Source of the DNA: Meridianimarinicoccus sp. MJW13
GTDB taxonomy: Bacteria > Pseudomonadota > Alphaproteobacteria > Rhodobacterales > Rhodobacteraceae
DNA: 64,000 bases
Assembly (NCBI RefSeq): GCF_014901205.1
Contig: NZ_JACNMU010000001.1
Coordinates: forward strand, 186,001-250,000
Reading direction: 5' to 3'
Shown here: in pieces, positions 19,690 through 29,615 of the stretch
Numbering within the stretch: position 1 is the first letter of the stretch
How the letters are laid out: every line of letters starts with the position of its first letter
Program-made: the position numbers and the translations under genes
Notes under the pieces: model-generated
The model's database searches: none
What the model saw: the letters and a program-made list of their open reading frames with translations, nothing else
Told to the model about the DNA's origin: nothing

Positions 19690-19723
19690 GCCAAAATCTG
19701 TACATTTGGGTCAAAAACCACAA

Positions 19724-19750
19724 GATTTGGCGGCTTCGCGCCGCCAATCT
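19724..19750 (-). terminator. Hairpin at the end of ftsA
   Basis: TTGGCGGC pairs with GCCGCCAA around GCGAA on the minus strand, and the stem extends further through AGA/TCT with one bulged base. It begins at the ftsA stop. A T-run (GGTTTTT) follows ten or so bases later, so it could act as a partial terminator or an mRNA processing point between ftsA and ftsZ. Confidence 0.45.
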
Positions 19751-21080
19751 ACCAGTTCTCCCTGAACCAGCGCACGGCGCGACGCAGGGATCTGGCCGGA
19801 TAACGGTGGGTTTCGATGTCGAAATCCCAGCATTCGTCCTGTGGATGTGCCGCGAAAAGGCACAGCCCCACGGTGGCCGCAAACCCCGGTCCCGCCGCCG
19901 CCTGCGGCATCCCCTGGATGCGCAGCGGCCGGCCCAGCCGCACCTGCTGGCCCAGCATCCGCGTGGCCAGCGCCGACAGTCCGGGCACCTGGCTGGCGCC
20001 GCCGGTCAGCACGATCTTCTGGCTGGGCAGATGGTCAAAGCCCGCAGCCTCCAGCCGGGCGTGCACGTCTTCGAGGATCTCCTCGACCCGGGGCCGCATG
20101 ATGCCGATCAGTTCGGATCGCGAGATTTCGCGCCGGTCATGTTCCCAATCGCCGGTCTCGCCGGTCAGCGGGATCATCTCGCGGTCGTCGCGCCCGGTGG
20201 CCTCCAGCCCGCCATGCAGGGTCTTGATGCGTTCAGCCAGATCCAGCGGAATGCCCAGCCCCTTGGAGATGTCCTGGGTCACATGTGCACCGCCGATGCG
20301 CACCGTGTCGGCAAAGATCATGTGGCCGCGCAGGAAGATCGAGATGCCTGTGGTGCCTGCACCCATGTCGATGCAGGCGGCGCCCAGTTTCTGCTCGTCC
20401 TCGACCATCGCCGAAATGCCCGCCGCATAGGCCGATGACGCCAGCCCGGCCAGTTCCAGATCGCAGCGCTTCACGCAGTGCAGGATGTTCTGCACAACCG
20501 CCCGATCCACCGCCAGAAGATGCATGTCGGTGGTCAGCGTGTTGCCGATCTGGCCGCGCGGATCCGACAGGCCCGAGCGATAATCGAGCGCAAAGTTCAC
20601 CGGTTGCGCGTGCAGGATGGTGCGATGACCGCCAATATCCGGCGTGTCGCAACTGCCCAGAACGGCGGCCACATCGCTTTCGCTGACCTCCTGCCCGGTC
20701 ACGTCGATCTCGCCTGTGACCCCGTACGAGCGCGGATTGGCGCCCGAGAAACACACGATGGCATGGTCGGCCCGCACCTGCGCCATTTTCTGGGCGGCCT
20801 GCACCACCGTGCGGATGGCCCGCTCGGTCTCCTGCATGGCCGAAATCTCGCCATGCCGCATACCGCGTGCCCGTGTCGTCGCGGCCCCGATCACCCGGAA
20901 TTGCGACTGCCCGGCCATCGGTCCGACCCCGTCCACCGTGGGCAGGTCGCCGCCATCAAATCGCAGGATCAGGCAGGTGGCCTGATGCGTGCCCATGTCC
21001 AGAACCGCCACCACGCCGCGCTGCATGGCGGCCTTGCGCATCTGGCGCATCGCGCGTTGCGTTTCGAATACGTCCATCAT
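19749..21080 (-). CDS. ftsA: Cell division protein FtsA
   Basis: A 443-residue actin-like ATPase that tethers FtsZ filaments to the inner membrane and recruits later divisome proteins. The first phosphate-binding motif is seen as VVAVLDMGTHQATCLI (about 23-38), and the second is VLTGGASQVPGLSALA in the C-terminal third. The SHS2/1C region lies about residues 110-190. Its ATG overlaps the ftsQ stop by four bases (ATGA), indicating translational coupling. The C-terminus WFRENW is a plausible amphipathic membrane-binding tail. Confidence 0.95.
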   Translation of the reverse strand: MMDVFETQRAMRQMRKAAMQRGVVAVLDMGTHQATCLILRFDGGDLPTVDGVGPMAGQSQFRVIGAATTRARGMRHGEISAMQETERAIRTVVQAAQKMAQVRADHAIVCFSGANPRSYGVTGEIDVTGQEVSESDVAAVLGSCDTPDIGGHRTILHAQPVNFALDYRSGLSDPRGQIGNTLTTDMHLLAVDRAVVQNILHCVKRCDLELAGLASSAYAAGISAMVEDEQKLGAACIDMGAGTTGISIFLRGHMIFADTVRIGGAHVTQDISKGLGIPLDLAERIKTLHGGLEATGRDDREMIPLTGETGDWEHDRREISRSELIGIMRPRVEEILEDVHARLEAAGFDHLPSQKIVLTGGASQVPGLSALATRMLGQQVRLGRPLRIQGMPQAAAGPGFAATVGLCLFAAHPQDECWDFDIETHRYPARSLRRAVRWFRENW

Positions 21081-21964
21081 TGGCTTGCAAGTCCCTGTTC
21101 GAATGAGCGGGTGAGGCGCAGGTAGTCCATCGCCCCCGGCCCCAGCCGGACCGTCGGACGGCCCGGATTGCGCATGTCCACGACCGGCACGTCGCGATTG
21201 AGAAGATCCAGCGCCGCATGAATCGCCAGCGTCCGTTCCAGCGCCTGCTGCGCGCCGGTTTCGGGCAGCCGGATCACCTGGTCGCGATCCAGCATGATGT
21301 CCCAGCGCCGTTCGCCGCGCCGGGTCAGGGCCCGTAGGCGGTCCTGGATCGGCTCGGCCGAGGCGATCAGGGCCAGCGCCTCGGGGATGGCCGCATCGGC
21401 CCCGGTTCCGGTGACCAGCGGCAGGTCGGGGCGACCGTCGCGATGGTCGATATAGGCGATGCGATGGCCGGTGGCGTCCAGCATCTCCAGCGCGAAGGGC
21501 CGTCGCCAGATCACCGCCGGTTCGCGTTCACGCACGGCGATGCTCAGGGCACCGCCCAGTTCGACCGACACCTGCACCTGCGCCACCGCGTCCAGCTCGG
21601 CGACGCTGGCCTGCAACAGTTCCGGGTCAAGCCGGAACCAGCTGACCGGAAACTCCAGCGACAGCCGTGCGCGGATCGCCTCGGCCAGCACCGGCGAGGC
21701 CCCGGTCACCGCCATCTGCCGGATCTGGAACTCGGGACGGGCTTCGACCGAGGCGAGGATATCCCCGGTCCAGGTCTTCACCATGTCGATCTGCGCGGGC
21801 TGGGTGACCCAAGCCGCCGCCCCCCCAAAGATCAGGGCCGCGGGCATCACCGCCGTGACCAGACGCCGGAACAGCGGCGACAGCCACAACCGCGTCATGC
21901 GATAGGCCGCGCGGCTGGGCGCGGGATCGTTCAGGTCGCGGCGGCGGTGGATCAACGGTCGCAT
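21077..21964 (-). CDS. ftsQ: Cell division protein FtsQ
   Basis: A 295-residue bitopic protein that links early and late divisome components. A positively charged cytoplasmic N-terminus of about 35 residues is followed by one transmembrane segment ([18 protein letters not shown]), then a POTRA domain ([20 protein letters not shown]) and the FtsQ beta domain ([20 protein letters not shown]). The ATG at 21964 overlaps the end of ddl by 13 bases, and the stop overlaps ftsA; this is tight operon packing. Confidence 0.93.
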   Translation of the reverse strand: MRPLIHRRRDLNDPAPSRAAYRMTRLWLSPLFRRLVTAVMPAALIFGGAAAWVTQPAQIDMVKTWTGDILASVEARPEFQIRQMAVTGASPVLAEAIRARLSLEFPVSWFRLDPELLQASVAELDAVAQVQVSVELGGALSIAVREREPAVIWRRPFALEMLDATGHRIAYIDHRDGRPDLPLVTGTGADAAIPEALALIASAEPIQDRLRALTRRGERRWDIMLDRDQVIRLPETGAQQALERTLAIHAALDLLNRDVPVVDMRNPGRPTVRLGPGAMDYLRLTRSFEQGLASQ

Positions 21965-22887
21965 GAGGCGTCCTCCACCATCCAGCGCACGAGGGTCGGA
22001 TAGTCGATGCCGCAATGTGCGGCCTGTTCGGGCACCAGCGAGGTCGGCGTCATGCCCGGCTGGGTGTTGGTTTCCAGCAGGATCAACCCGTCCAACCCGC
22101 GGCTTTCGTCCCAGCGGAAATCGGTGCGCGATACGCCCCGGCATCCCAACGCCTCATGAGCGCGCACGGCGTAATCCAGACAGGCCTCGAAAATCTCGGT
22201 CGGCACATCGGCGGGCAGCACGTGGCGCGAGCCGCCGGGGGCATATTTCGCCTCGTAATCGTACCAGCCGTCCATCAGGATGTCGGTCACGGTCAACGCA
22301 CGCGATGCGTCCCCGCCGACGCCCGCCCCCAGAACGGTGGTGGTCATTTCGCGGCCCGGCGCGAATCGCTCGACCATCACCCGGCCCGGCATTTCGGGGG
22401 CCAGTTGCGGTGGGCCGTTGGCGGCCTCGTGCACCAGGTAGACCCCGACCGAGGAGCCTTCGTTGTTGGGCTTCACCACGTAGGGCGGCGTCATCACGTG
22501 CCCGGCGCGCACGGCATCGGCGTCGAAAATCCCGCTCTCGACCACTGGCAGGCCGGCGGCGGCATAGGCCGATTTGGTGCGGGTCTTGTCCATCGCCAGC
22601 GCCGAAGCCAGCACGCCTGAATGGGTATAAGGCAGGCGCAGCCATTCCAGCAGGCCCTGCACGCAGCCATCCTCGCCCCAGCGGCCATGCAGGGCGTTGA
22701 ACACCACGTCCGGCGCGGTCGCGGCCAGTTGCGCGGGCAGATCGGCCCCCGCGTCGATTTCGGTCACACGAAAGCCCGCCGCCCGAAGGGCCACGGCACA
22801 TTCCCGCCCCGAACTGAGCGATACGTCACGCTCAGCGGACGGCCCGCCTTTCAGGACGGCCACCAAGGGATCTGTCTTGGACGACAT
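21952..22887 (-). CDS. ddl: D-alanine--D-alanine ligase
   Basis: A 311-residue ATP-grasp enzyme joining two D-alanines to make the dipeptide that MurF adds to the peptidoglycan precursor. Recognisable parts are [17 protein letters not shown] at the N-terminus, [17 protein letters not shown], the ATP-grasp segments [19 protein letters not shown] and [18 protein letters not shown], and the C-terminal [17 protein letters not shown]. Length is normal. It lies between murB and ftsQ, overlapping ftsQ by 13 bases. Confidence 0.96.
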   Translation of the reverse strand: MSSKTDPLVAVLKGGPSAERDVSLSSGRECAVALRAAGFRVTEIDAGADLPAQLAATAPDVVFNALHGRWGEDGCVQGLLEWLRLPYTHSGVLASALAMDKTRTKSAYAAAGLPVVESGIFDADAVRAGHVMTPPYVVKPNNEGSSVGVYLVHEAANGPPQLAPEMPGRVMVERFAPGREMTTTVLGAGVGGDASRALTVTDILMDGWYDYEAKYAPGGSRHVLPADVPTEIFEACLDYAVRAHEALGCRGVSRTDFRWDESRGLDGLILLETNTQPGMTPTSLVPEQAAHCGIDYPTLVRWMVEDASCDR

Positions 22888-22977
22888 GACCCTGCCTCAA
22901 TCTGTTGTGGGGCGCCTGGCCCCGCTGCTCGAACCGCCGGATTTTTCCGGTCTGATCTTCTGGTGTGGGCGTCCCGT

Positions 22978-23877
22978 TCAGCCGGGTTTTTCGCCTACAC
23001 GCATGATTTCCCACTCTAGCGTGATGCCACTGTTTTCGAAAACCCTTTTTCGCACGTCCTCGCCCAGATCTTCCAGATCGGCGGCGGTTGCCCCCCCGGC
23101 ATTGGTCAGGAAGTTGGAGTGCTTTTCCGACATTTGCGCCCCGCCCTTGCGCGCGCCCCGCATCCCGGCGTCGTCGATCAGCTTCCAGGCCTTCAGGTCA
23201 TGCACGTCGTCGGCCCGCCCGGTCGAGGAAAACCCCGACGGGTTACGGAAGGTCGATCCGGCCGTGCGGTCCTTGGTGGGTTGGGTCGCATCGCGCTTGG
23301 CCAACTGTTCGGCCATCTTCCCCTCCAGCTCCTCCGGATCGCCTGCTGGGGCGCGGAAGGTGGCTTCCGTCAACACCCAGCCGTCGGGCAAAGTGCTGTG
23401 GCGATAGCCGAAGGCCAGATCATCGGCGCTCAGGGTCACCGAGTCGCCCGCTCTGCTCACCGCCTGCGCGGACACGAAATGATCGGCGACATATTGGCCA
23501 TAGCAGCCTGCGTTCATCCGCACCGCCCCGCCAATGGCACCGGGAATCGTGCGCAGGAACGTCAGGTCGCGCCCGGCTTGCGCAGCCTTGCGCGCCACAT
23601 GGGCATCCAGCGCCGCGGCTCCGGCGACCACCAGATCGCCGTCGATTCGGATCTGGTTGAACCCGCGCCCCAGCCGCACCACCATGCCCCGGATGCCGCC
23701 ATCGCGCACGATCAGGTTCGACCCCACGCCCATGGGAAACACCGGCACCATGGGGTCGAGCCCAGCCAGCGTCGCCTTCAGATCCTCCAGGTCCGTGGGC
23801 TGGAAGAAGATCTCGGCGGGGCCGCCCACCCGCAGCCAGGTCAGGTCAGACAGGGGTCTTGCAGGGGTCGTCGGCAC
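22978..23877 (-). CDS. murB: UDP-N-acetylenolpyruvoylglucosamine reductase
   Basis: A 299-residue FAD enzyme reducing UDP-GlcNAc-enolpyruvate to UDP-MurNAc. It has the FAD segment [32 protein letters not shown], the active-site Ser in GSTFRNPSG, and the final Glu in [12 protein letters not shown]; it is a type II MurB by length. The start codon is GTG at 23877, with GGAAAG five bases before it. In this genome it is separated from murC by two plus-strand genes and the unknown 503-residue gene, so it must be transcribed apart from the upstream dcw genes; its own promoter should lie in the 150 bases shared with the divergent gene at 24030. Confidence 0.95.
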   Translation of the reverse strand: MPTTPARPLSDLTWLRVGGPAEIFFQPTDLEDLKATLAGLDPMVPVFPMGVGSNLIVRDGGIRGMVVRLGRGFNQIRIDGDLVVAGAAALDAHVARKAAQAGRDLTFLRTIPGAIGGAVRMNAGCYGQYVADHFVSAQAVSRAGDSVTLSADDLAFGYRHSTLPDGWVLTEATFRAPAGDPEELEGKMAEQLAKRDATQPTKDRTAGSTFRNPSGFSSTGRADDVHDLKAWKLIDDAGMRGARKGGAQMSEKHSNFLTNAGGATAADLEDLGEDVRKRVFENSGITLEWEIMRVGEKPG

Positions 23878-24029
23878 GTCGGCTTTCCGGATATGGATCA
23901 GGATCAGGGTTCCGGCGCGGGGTAACGCGAAACCCCCGCCCTGTCACGCATAGAACTGCGGGTCGCGGTGACCTGACTTGATCGGGTGCGGGAAATGGCC
24001 AACACTTCCCCAAGGACAAGGAGTGCCTC

Positions 24030-24623
24030 ATGGACACCATCATTCTGTTCCGCATTGCCGAACGGCTGACCCTGACAGCCGTTGTCCTGCTGGTGGCACT
24101 GGTGGTGATGATCGGCTTCTGGCGCACGGTCCAGAAGATCAATCTGGCCGAGGGCGCGCCATTGGGGCTTGGCGGCTCCTTCGTGTTTTCGACACCGGTC
24201 TTCGTGCTGATGGCGCTGATCGGCTACGCTTGGGTCTCGCTGGAACACCCGATCGAAGTCACCCCGGTTGCCGCGCCAGAAGGGATGCAGGTGGCCGAAG
24301 GCGGGACACCGGCCGGCGGGTTTACCGGCGTGGCGCCGCTTTATCCCGATGCCGGCCCCAGCCCGCAGACCACGGGCACCGGCTATGACGCTTCCGTCGC
24401 ACAGCGGCAGTTGCGCAGCCTGAATTGCCTGATCGACGGGCAGACCCTTTCCGCACGGACCGAAATCGACGTGACCGACGTGAAGCTGTCGCTGCTGGCA
24501 GGTCTGTGGCAACCGGCCTGGGGCAACCGATCCGATTTCGCCGACTGGGCCCGCAACACGGGCGGCCCCACCCCGTCACAGGAGGCGCGCACCGCCTGGT
24601 CCGCGCTGCACCCGCTGTGCTGA
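24030..24623 (+). CDS. Two-helix membrane protein, function unknown
   Basis: A 197-residue protein with two transmembrane segments near the N-terminus (about residues 10-31, LTLTAVVLLVALVVMIGFW, and 50-67, FVFSTPVFVLMALIGYAWV). A roughly 120-residue Gly/Pro-rich domain follows, likely in the periplasm, with CLIDG and a final Cys. GGAG sits seven bases before the ATG. Its stop codon overlaps the start of the secreted peptidase gene, so the two are cotranscribed and may work together. I recognise no family. The pair lies on the opposite strand to the surrounding dcw genes. Confidence 0.75.
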   Translation: MDTIILFRIAERLTLTAVVLLVALVVMIGFWRTVQKINLAEGAPLGLGGSFVFSTPVFVLMALIGYAWVSLEHPIEVTPVAAPEGMQVAEGGTPAGGFTGVAPLYPDAGPSPQTTGTGYDASVAQRQLRSLNCLIDGQTLSARTEIDVTDVKLSLLAGLWQPAWGNRSDFADWARNTGGPTPSQEARTAWSALHPLC

Positions 24624-25546
24624 GGGCCCTTGCCAACACCCTTGCCCTGCTCGCCGCCCCGGTGTCGGCGCAACTCTATACGCCTGACGAGATGCGCCAC
24701 ACCTTCCAGGCGGCCACGCCCGACATCCAGCGTGTGTTCACACAGGACATACTGGGCAACCTGCCGCGCGATCTGCGCCCGCGCGCGTCACAGGTGCGGC
24801 TGGAGTTTCCCGAACTGGGCCGCTCGCCACTGGACTTTTTTGCCCACCCCGGCCGCGGCGTGATCTATTTCCCGATTGAGTCGATCCGCTTTTTCGACGA
24901 TGTCGCCACGCTGTTCGCCTGGGTTGAAAGCCAGAACTGCAATCCCGAGGCCATCCAGGCCTATCTCTGGGCCAAGCTGCGCGAAGGGCGCCCGTTGCCC
25001 TCGCCGCTGCGCGCTTTCAACATCGACCGCGACACCGCCTTTGCCGATGAATTCACCTACAACGTCTCGGGCAAGATCGTCAGTTCCGGCCTGCAATTCA
25101 TCCTTGCGCATGAGTTGGGCCATATCCTGCTGAACCACGAAGGCGAGCTGCCCAGTGCCGAAAGCCAGCGACAAGAGATCGCCGCCGACGCCTTCGCGCT
25201 GGATCATTTCGAACGGCTGGGCGGGCTGCCGATGGGGGTGTTCTGGTACTACATGGCCGCCTGGTGGCTGGATCCGCTGGATGAGGCCGGGCGCGACGCC
25301 AGTTCCCACCCGGTCAGCCCGGCGCGCATCGCCACCCTGGCCGCGCGCCTGACCGGCGATCCCATGGCCTATTCCCATGGCGAACTTGACCCAAACCGCG
25401 AGGCCGAACTGGCCGCACAGATCGGCGCGATGGTGGCCGAACTTGCCACGCTGATCGACGACGACGGGATGCTCAACCTGATGCCGCTGGTGTTGGATCG
25501 CGACTGGCCGGCCACGCGCATCGCGCAGGCTTGCCCCACGCCCTGA
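24617..25546 (+). CDS. Secreted HExxH zinc metallopeptidase-like protein
   Basis: A 309-residue protein with a signal peptide (LRALANTLALLAAPVSAQ, AxA-type cleavage after VSA) and the zinc-binding motif HELGH within FILAHELGHILLNHEG. Downstream, QEIAADAFALDHF offers a Glu and Asp suited to be the third zinc ligand, as in gluzincins of the M48 type. The GTG at 24617 is chosen because it overlaps the upstream gene by seven bases and starts a complete signal peptide; no ATG fits. The mature part has QLYTPDEMRHTF and a long helical region. Substrate is unknown. Cys residues are few, in keeping with a periplasmic enzyme. Confidence 0.75.
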   Translation: MLRALANTLALLAAPVSAQLYTPDEMRHTFQAATPDIQRVFTQDILGNLPRDLRPRASQVRLEFPELGRSPLDFFAHPGRGVIYFPIESIRFFDDVATLFAWVESQNCNPEAIQAYLWAKLREGRPLPSPLRAFNIDRDTAFADEFTYNVSGKIVSSGLQFILAHELGHILLNHEGELPSAESQRQEIAADAFALDHFERLGGLPMGVFWYYMAAWWLDPLDEAGRDASSHPVSPARIATLAARLTGDPMAYSHGELDPNREAELAAQIGAMVAELATLIDDDGMLNLMPLVLDRDWPATRIAQACPTP

Positions 25547-25577
25547 AACCCGGGCGGCGACGGTAGGAACGTTGAGA

Positions 25578-27089
25578 TCAAGACCCCAAGAGCTTTGAAA
25601 GGATCGCTGCGCCAGACGGGCCCAGGACCGTTGCAACCCACAACTTACTGTCCGGTTTCCTGGGAGGATCGACAACACGCTCGCCGCTTACGAACCGGCT
25701 GTAGTGAACGGCTCTCGCGCCTCTCGGCAAACGGCTGATTGTCCGATACCGCGCTTTACGCCGAAGTTCGGGATCCGCGGACGCATCGTCGGCCACATCA
25801 AGGTCATCATGAATCGACCTTTGCAATAGTAGATCTGATTGCGCCGCCATACTTTGGCATAGTTCGTTGAACTGCAAATGATGCTCGATCGAAATTCTGC
25901 GATAAGTTTCGTCAGCGCGCTTCTCCAACACCTCGCGGGCCGACTCGCTGCCAGCATAGATATCGATTGTCGCCCTCTCCAGAACATCCAGCAAGCGTCG
26001 AACGTCCGGATCGGCGTTCAAGCGTTCTTTCTCGAATTTCCGCCGCAACGAGGAAAGGCACTCATCAATAGCATCGTGCAGGGCTAAATCGTAGCCACAA
26101 CAGTCTTCAAGGTCCTCACGCAGATACTTAAGATCATCGGCCGAACACTCACGGAAAACTGGTCCAAAATTTGAGCTGTTGGATTGGTAGTGAACTGAAA
26201 ATCTATCGATAGCTGTTTGAACGCGGCCGATTATGTGTCGGGAGAGATTTGTATCCAGACAGGGAACCGGCAATGCTGTCAGTAGTCCAGTGTAATGATC
26301 AAGGCGTATGTCCTCACAATTGGGCGTACGCGCTTCCACACTGTCGATTGTGCGATGATTAGTAATGATTTCGAGTATTGCCGGATTCAGTATGTCGTGC
26401 CCGCCGTCCCAGATCTCATCTGGAATCAGGGCGATATCGTACAACCGATCCCAATCCGGAACCCCGCCTGCTAGAGCGTCCTCATACCAGTCAATCCAAA
26501 ACTGCCAGCCATCGCCTGCTTCAGCCCACGCCGCGCGCACTTCATCCCAACCTGCGGAGGTATTGTAGTCAAGTTTGGCCCAAACTGGGACATCTTTCAG
26601 AGACCTCCCATTTCCAAGAAACTCACAGTCTCTTGCTACTGATTCAATGAACCCTGTCGTGCCTTGTTCCCATCCGTCCGAAATATCGTGGACGATCGAA
26701 TCGCAGTCGTCATCTCCTTGAAGAAGCGCCGCAGCATTGACGGCCGCGTCATCCCCGAAACTCCTTGCATCCAGGAAATTGTTGACTGCTTTCCCCGCAT
26801 CCAGAAGCTTTTCCACAATCGAAAGGCGCGAATCGGCAAGTGCACCGGGAACAGACTTTCCATCGACTAAAAATGAGCCGAACAGAAGGGCGCGAACAAG
26901 CACGAACGCGTTTGGATGTTGGTTTTCGACTTTCCACCAATCATCAACGATTTGGCGCCCTTCATCTGCACATGGGGGAACTTCTTTCCAGAAATACGGC
27001 GCGATACGGATCGCCGAACGGTAAGTGATGGTCCTTAAATCATCATCTGGACGCCCCTCTGCCCATTCTCTGTACTCGAAATCATTCAT
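25578..27089 (-). CDS. Unknown 503-residue protein inserted behind murC
   Basis: A large cytoplasmic-looking protein I cannot assign. It is acidic and rich in Trp, Asp and Leu. Notable blocks are WWKVENQHPNAFVLVRALLF (about 51-70), a central WQFWIDWYEDALAGG followed by LIPDEIWDGGHDILNPAI, a Cys-containing DLEDCCGYDLALHDAIDEC, and a charged helical stretch before a Lys/Pro-rich tail and a mildly hydrophobic end (LWVATVLGPSGAAILSKLLG). The W-x-F-W-I-x-W-Y block recalls uncharacterised alphaproteobacterial proteins. Its ATG follows the murC stop with no gap. Base composition is visibly poorer in G+C and its codon use is less biased than in neighbours, suggesting acquisition by transfer. No partner toxin, nuclease or recombinase gene adjoins it. 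Confidence 0.8.
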   Translation of the reverse strand: MNDFEYREWAEGRPDDDLRTITYRSAIRIAPYFWKEVPPCADEGRQIVDDWWKVENQHPNAFVLVRALLFGSFLVDGKSVPGALADSRLSIVEKLLDAGKAVNNFLDARSFGDDAAVNAAALLQGDDDCDSIVHDISDGWEQGTTGFIESVARDCEFLGNGRSLKDVPVWAKLDYNTSAGWDEVRAAWAEAGDGWQFWIDWYEDALAGGVPDWDRLYDIALIPDEIWDGGHDILNPAILEIITNHRTIDSVEARTPNCEDIRLDHYTGLLTALPVPCLDTNLSRHIIGRVQTAIDRFSVHYQSNSSNFGPVFRECSADDLKYLREDLEDCCGYDLALHDAIDECLSSLRRKFEKERLNADPDVRRLLDVLERATIDIYAGSESAREVLEKRADETYRRISIEHHLQFNELCQSMAAQSDLLLQRSIHDDLDVADDASADPELRRKARYRTISRLPRGARAVHYSRFVSGERVVDPPRKPDSKLWVATVLGPSGAAILSKLLGS

Positions 27090-28493
27090 TCATCTACTAA
27101 CGTCCAACCGCCCCGGCAGCGCATTGGCCCAGGCACTGATCGTCCCGGCCCCAAGGCACACCACCATGTCACCGGGGCGGGCCTGTTCGCGGACGAGACG
27201 CACAAGGTCATCCTCGCAAGTGACGACGCGGGCGTGGCGATGGCCGTGGGCGATCAGCCCCTGAACCAGACCTTCGCGGGTGGCGCCCTCGATGGGATCT
27301 TCGCCAGCTCCGAAAACCTCGGCGATGCCGACCACGTCAGCCTCGTTGAAACAGGTGCAGAAATCCTCGAACAGCGAATGCAGGCGCGAATAGCGGTGCG
27401 GCTGATGCACGGCGATGATCCGGCCCTCGGTGGCCTGTCGCGCGGCTTTCAGCACGGCGGCGATTTCCACCGGGTGATGGCCATAGTCGTCGATGATCGT
27501 GATGCCGTTGACCTCGCCGACCTTGGTAAAGCGCCGGTTGACGCCCTTGAAGTTGGCCAGCGCCTGCCGGATTTCCGCGCGCTTCATGCCCAGGTGGCGG
27601 GCCACGGCCACGGCCGCCAGCGCGTTCGAGACGTTGTGATCGCCCGGCATCGGCAGGGTACACCCTTCGATCACCGAATCCTCGAACTGAAGGCGAATGT
27701 CGAAATGGGCCACACCGCCCTCGTACCGCAGGTTCACGGCGCGCACATCGGCCTGCGCGTTGAAGCCGAAGGTCCGCACCCGGCGGTCGGTGATCCGGCC
27801 CACCAGGGTCTGGACCTCGGCATGATCGGTGCAGCAGACCGCCAGCCCGTAGAACGGAATGCGCGAGACGAATTCATGGAATCCATCCCGCAGCGTGTCG
27901 AAATCGCCCCAATGCTCCATGTGCTCAGGGTCGATGTTGGTGACGATGGCAATGGTGGCCGGAAGGCGGTTGAAAGTGCCGTCGCTTTCGTCCGCCTCGA
28001 CCACCATCCATTCGCCCTGCCCCATCCGCGCGTTCGAACCATAGGCGTGGATGATGCCGCCGTTGATGACCGTCGGATCGATGCCGCCTGCGTCCAGCAG
28101 CGTCGCCACCATGGTGGTGGTGGTGGTCTTGCCGTGGGTTCCGGCGACGGCGATGTTGGACTTCAGCCGCATCAGCTCGGCCAGCATCTCGGCCCGGCGC
28201 ACCACGGGCAGGCCACGGCGGCGGGCTTCGTCCAGTTCCGGATTGCCCGGCTTAATCGCTGACGAGATCACGACAACATCGGCCTCGGCCAGGTTCTCGG
28301 CAGTCTGCCCCACGAAGATCCGTGCGCCCAGCTTGGCCAGTCGCTCGGTGATCTTCGAGGCCTTCAGGTCCGATCCCTGCACCTGGTAGCCGTGGTTGAG
28401 AAGCACCTCGGCGATGCCCGACATGCCGATCCCGCCGATCCCGACAAAATGGATGGCTCCAAGTTCCAGCGGCAGTTTCGTGGCGGCGTTCAT
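27090..28493 (-). CDS. murC: UDP-N-acetylmuramate--L-alanine ligase
   Basis: A 467-residue Mur ligase adding L-Ala to UDP-MurNAc. It has the N-terminal [20 protein letters not shown], the ATP site [20 protein letters not shown], and the late [12 protein letters not shown] and [10 protein letters not shown] use the ATG at 28493 ([11 protein letters not shown]), which has GGGAAG five bases before it and matches relatives; an ATG at 28514 overlapping the murG stop is a real alternative and would add seven residues. Its last codons read LDVSR and the stop abuts the ATG of the unknown 503-residue gene, so the extreme C-terminus may have been altered by that insertion. Confidence 0.95.
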   Translation of the reverse strand: MNAATKLPLELGAIHFVGIGGIGMSGIAEVLLNHGYQVQGSDLKASKITERLAKLGARIFVGQTAENLAEADVVVISSAIKPGNPELDEARRRGLPVVRRAEMLAELMRLKSNIAVAGTHGKTTTTTMVATLLDAGGIDPTVINGGIIHAYGSNARMGQGEWMVVEADESDGTFNRLPATIAIVTNIDPEHMEHWGDFDTLRDGFHEFVSRIPFYGLAVCCTDHAEVQTLVGRITDRRVRTFGFNAQADVRAVNLRYEGGVAHFDIRLQFEDSVIEGCTLPMPGDHNVSNALAAVAVARHLGMKRAEIRQALANFKGVNRRFTKVGEVNGITIIDDYGHHPVEIAAVLKAARQATEGRIIAVHQPHRYSRLHSLFEDFCTCFNEADVVGIAEVFGAGEDPIEGATREGLVQGLIAHGHRHARVVTCEDDLVRLVREQARPGDMVVCLGAGTISAWANALPGRLDVSR

Positions 28494-28510
28494 GCGGGCT
28501 TCCCAATGCT

Positions 28511-29611
28511 TCATCTGTTCTGTCCTTTGTCGGCGTAAGTCTCGACCAGCGCCACAAGGCGATCGGTGGCATCTGGCCTGCCCTGCGCCAAAGCGCCATG
28601 GGCCATCTTCACAGCGGCATCCGGGTGTTGCAGGACCGCCGCGATCTGCTCGGTCATGATTTGCTGGGTCAGGTGGCTTTCGGGGATCAGGATGGCCGCA
28701 TCGGCATCGACCAGCCCGCGCGCGTTTGCGGTCTGGTGATCGCCGGTGGCGGCGGCATAGGGCACAAGGATCGACGGCCGCCCGATCACCGAGATGTCGG
28801 CCACCGACGAGGCGCCCGAGCGCGAGATCACCAGTTGCGATTCCGCCAGCCGGGCCGGCACATCGCGGAAGAAGGGCTGCACATCGGCCTGCAGGTTGTG
28901 CAGATCATAGAAGGCCCGCACGCGTTCTTCGTCCTCGCCCCGCGCCTGGTGCGAAATGCGCAGACGCGCCTTCAGGTCGTCGGGCAAGCCAACGATGGCC
29001 TGCGGCACCATGTTGGACAGGATCCGCGCGCCCTGGCTGCCACCGATGATCAAAAGATGCATGGGGTAATCGCCGGGCGGGATATAGGGGGCACCGGCAC
29101 GCTCCAGCACCTCGGCCCGCACCGGATTGCCGGTGGGTATGCCTTCGACCCCCTCAGGCAGGGTCGTGGGCCATGTGCCACAGGCGATGGCGTCGACGCG
29201 CGGGGCGAAGAACCTGTTCACCCGCCCCAGAACGCCGTTCTGTTCGTGGATCAGCCGGGGCAGCTTCAGCAGGCTGGCCGCCGCCAGCGCCGGCACCGAC
29301 GGATATCCGCCAAACCCCACCACGATGGCGGGGGTCTCGCGCTTCATCTGCCGCCAGGCGGCATGGACGCCGCGCCCGATGCGCAGCGGCACCAGGGCCT
29401 TTTCAATCCCTTCGCCCCGCGAAAACGTCGCCGCGGTCACCTGTTCGACCTCGACCGTATGCGGAAAGCCGCCCGCATAGCGGGCACCGCGTTCATCGGT
29501 GGACAGCTTTACACGCCAGCCTCGCCGCAACATGGCCTCGGCCAGCGCCTGGGCGGGAAACATATGGCCGCCGGTGCCGCCAGCGGCAATGACAAGCAAG
29601 GGTTGGCTCAA
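28511..29611 (-). CDS. murG: Lipid II synthase MurG
   Basis: A 366-residue GT-B glycosyltransferase that adds GlcNAc to lipid I at the inner face of the cytoplasmic membrane. Motifs are [19 protein letters not shown] at the N-terminus, [26 protein letters not shown], and the donor site [14 protein letters not shown]. The start codon is TTG at 29611 ([12 protein letters not shown]), with GGAG seven bases before it inside the end of ftsW. The stop is followed at once by murC. Confidence 0.96.
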   Translation of the reverse strand: MSQPLLVIAAGGTGGHMFPAQALAEAMLRRGWRVKLSTDERGARYAGGFPHTVEVEQVTAATFSRGEGIEKALVPLRIGRGVHAAWRQMKRETPAIVVGFGGYPSVPALAAASLLKLPRLIHEQNGVLGRVNRFFAPRVDAIACGTWPTTLPEGVEGIPTGNPVRAEVLERAGAPYIPPGDYPMHLLIIGGSQGARILSNMVPQAIVGLPDDLKARLRISHQARGEDEERVRAFYDLHNLQADVQPFFRDVPARLAESQLVISRSGASSVADISVIGRPSILVPYAAATGDHQTANARGLVDADAAILIPESHLTQQIMTEQIAAVLQHPDAAVKMAHGALAQGRPDATDRLVALVETYADKGQNR

Positions 29612-29615
29612 ATTC

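Noticed and set aside
22832-23014. A 60-codon frame between murB and ddl
   Set aside because: It overlaps both genes in another frame and leaves only 90 bases of intergenic space.
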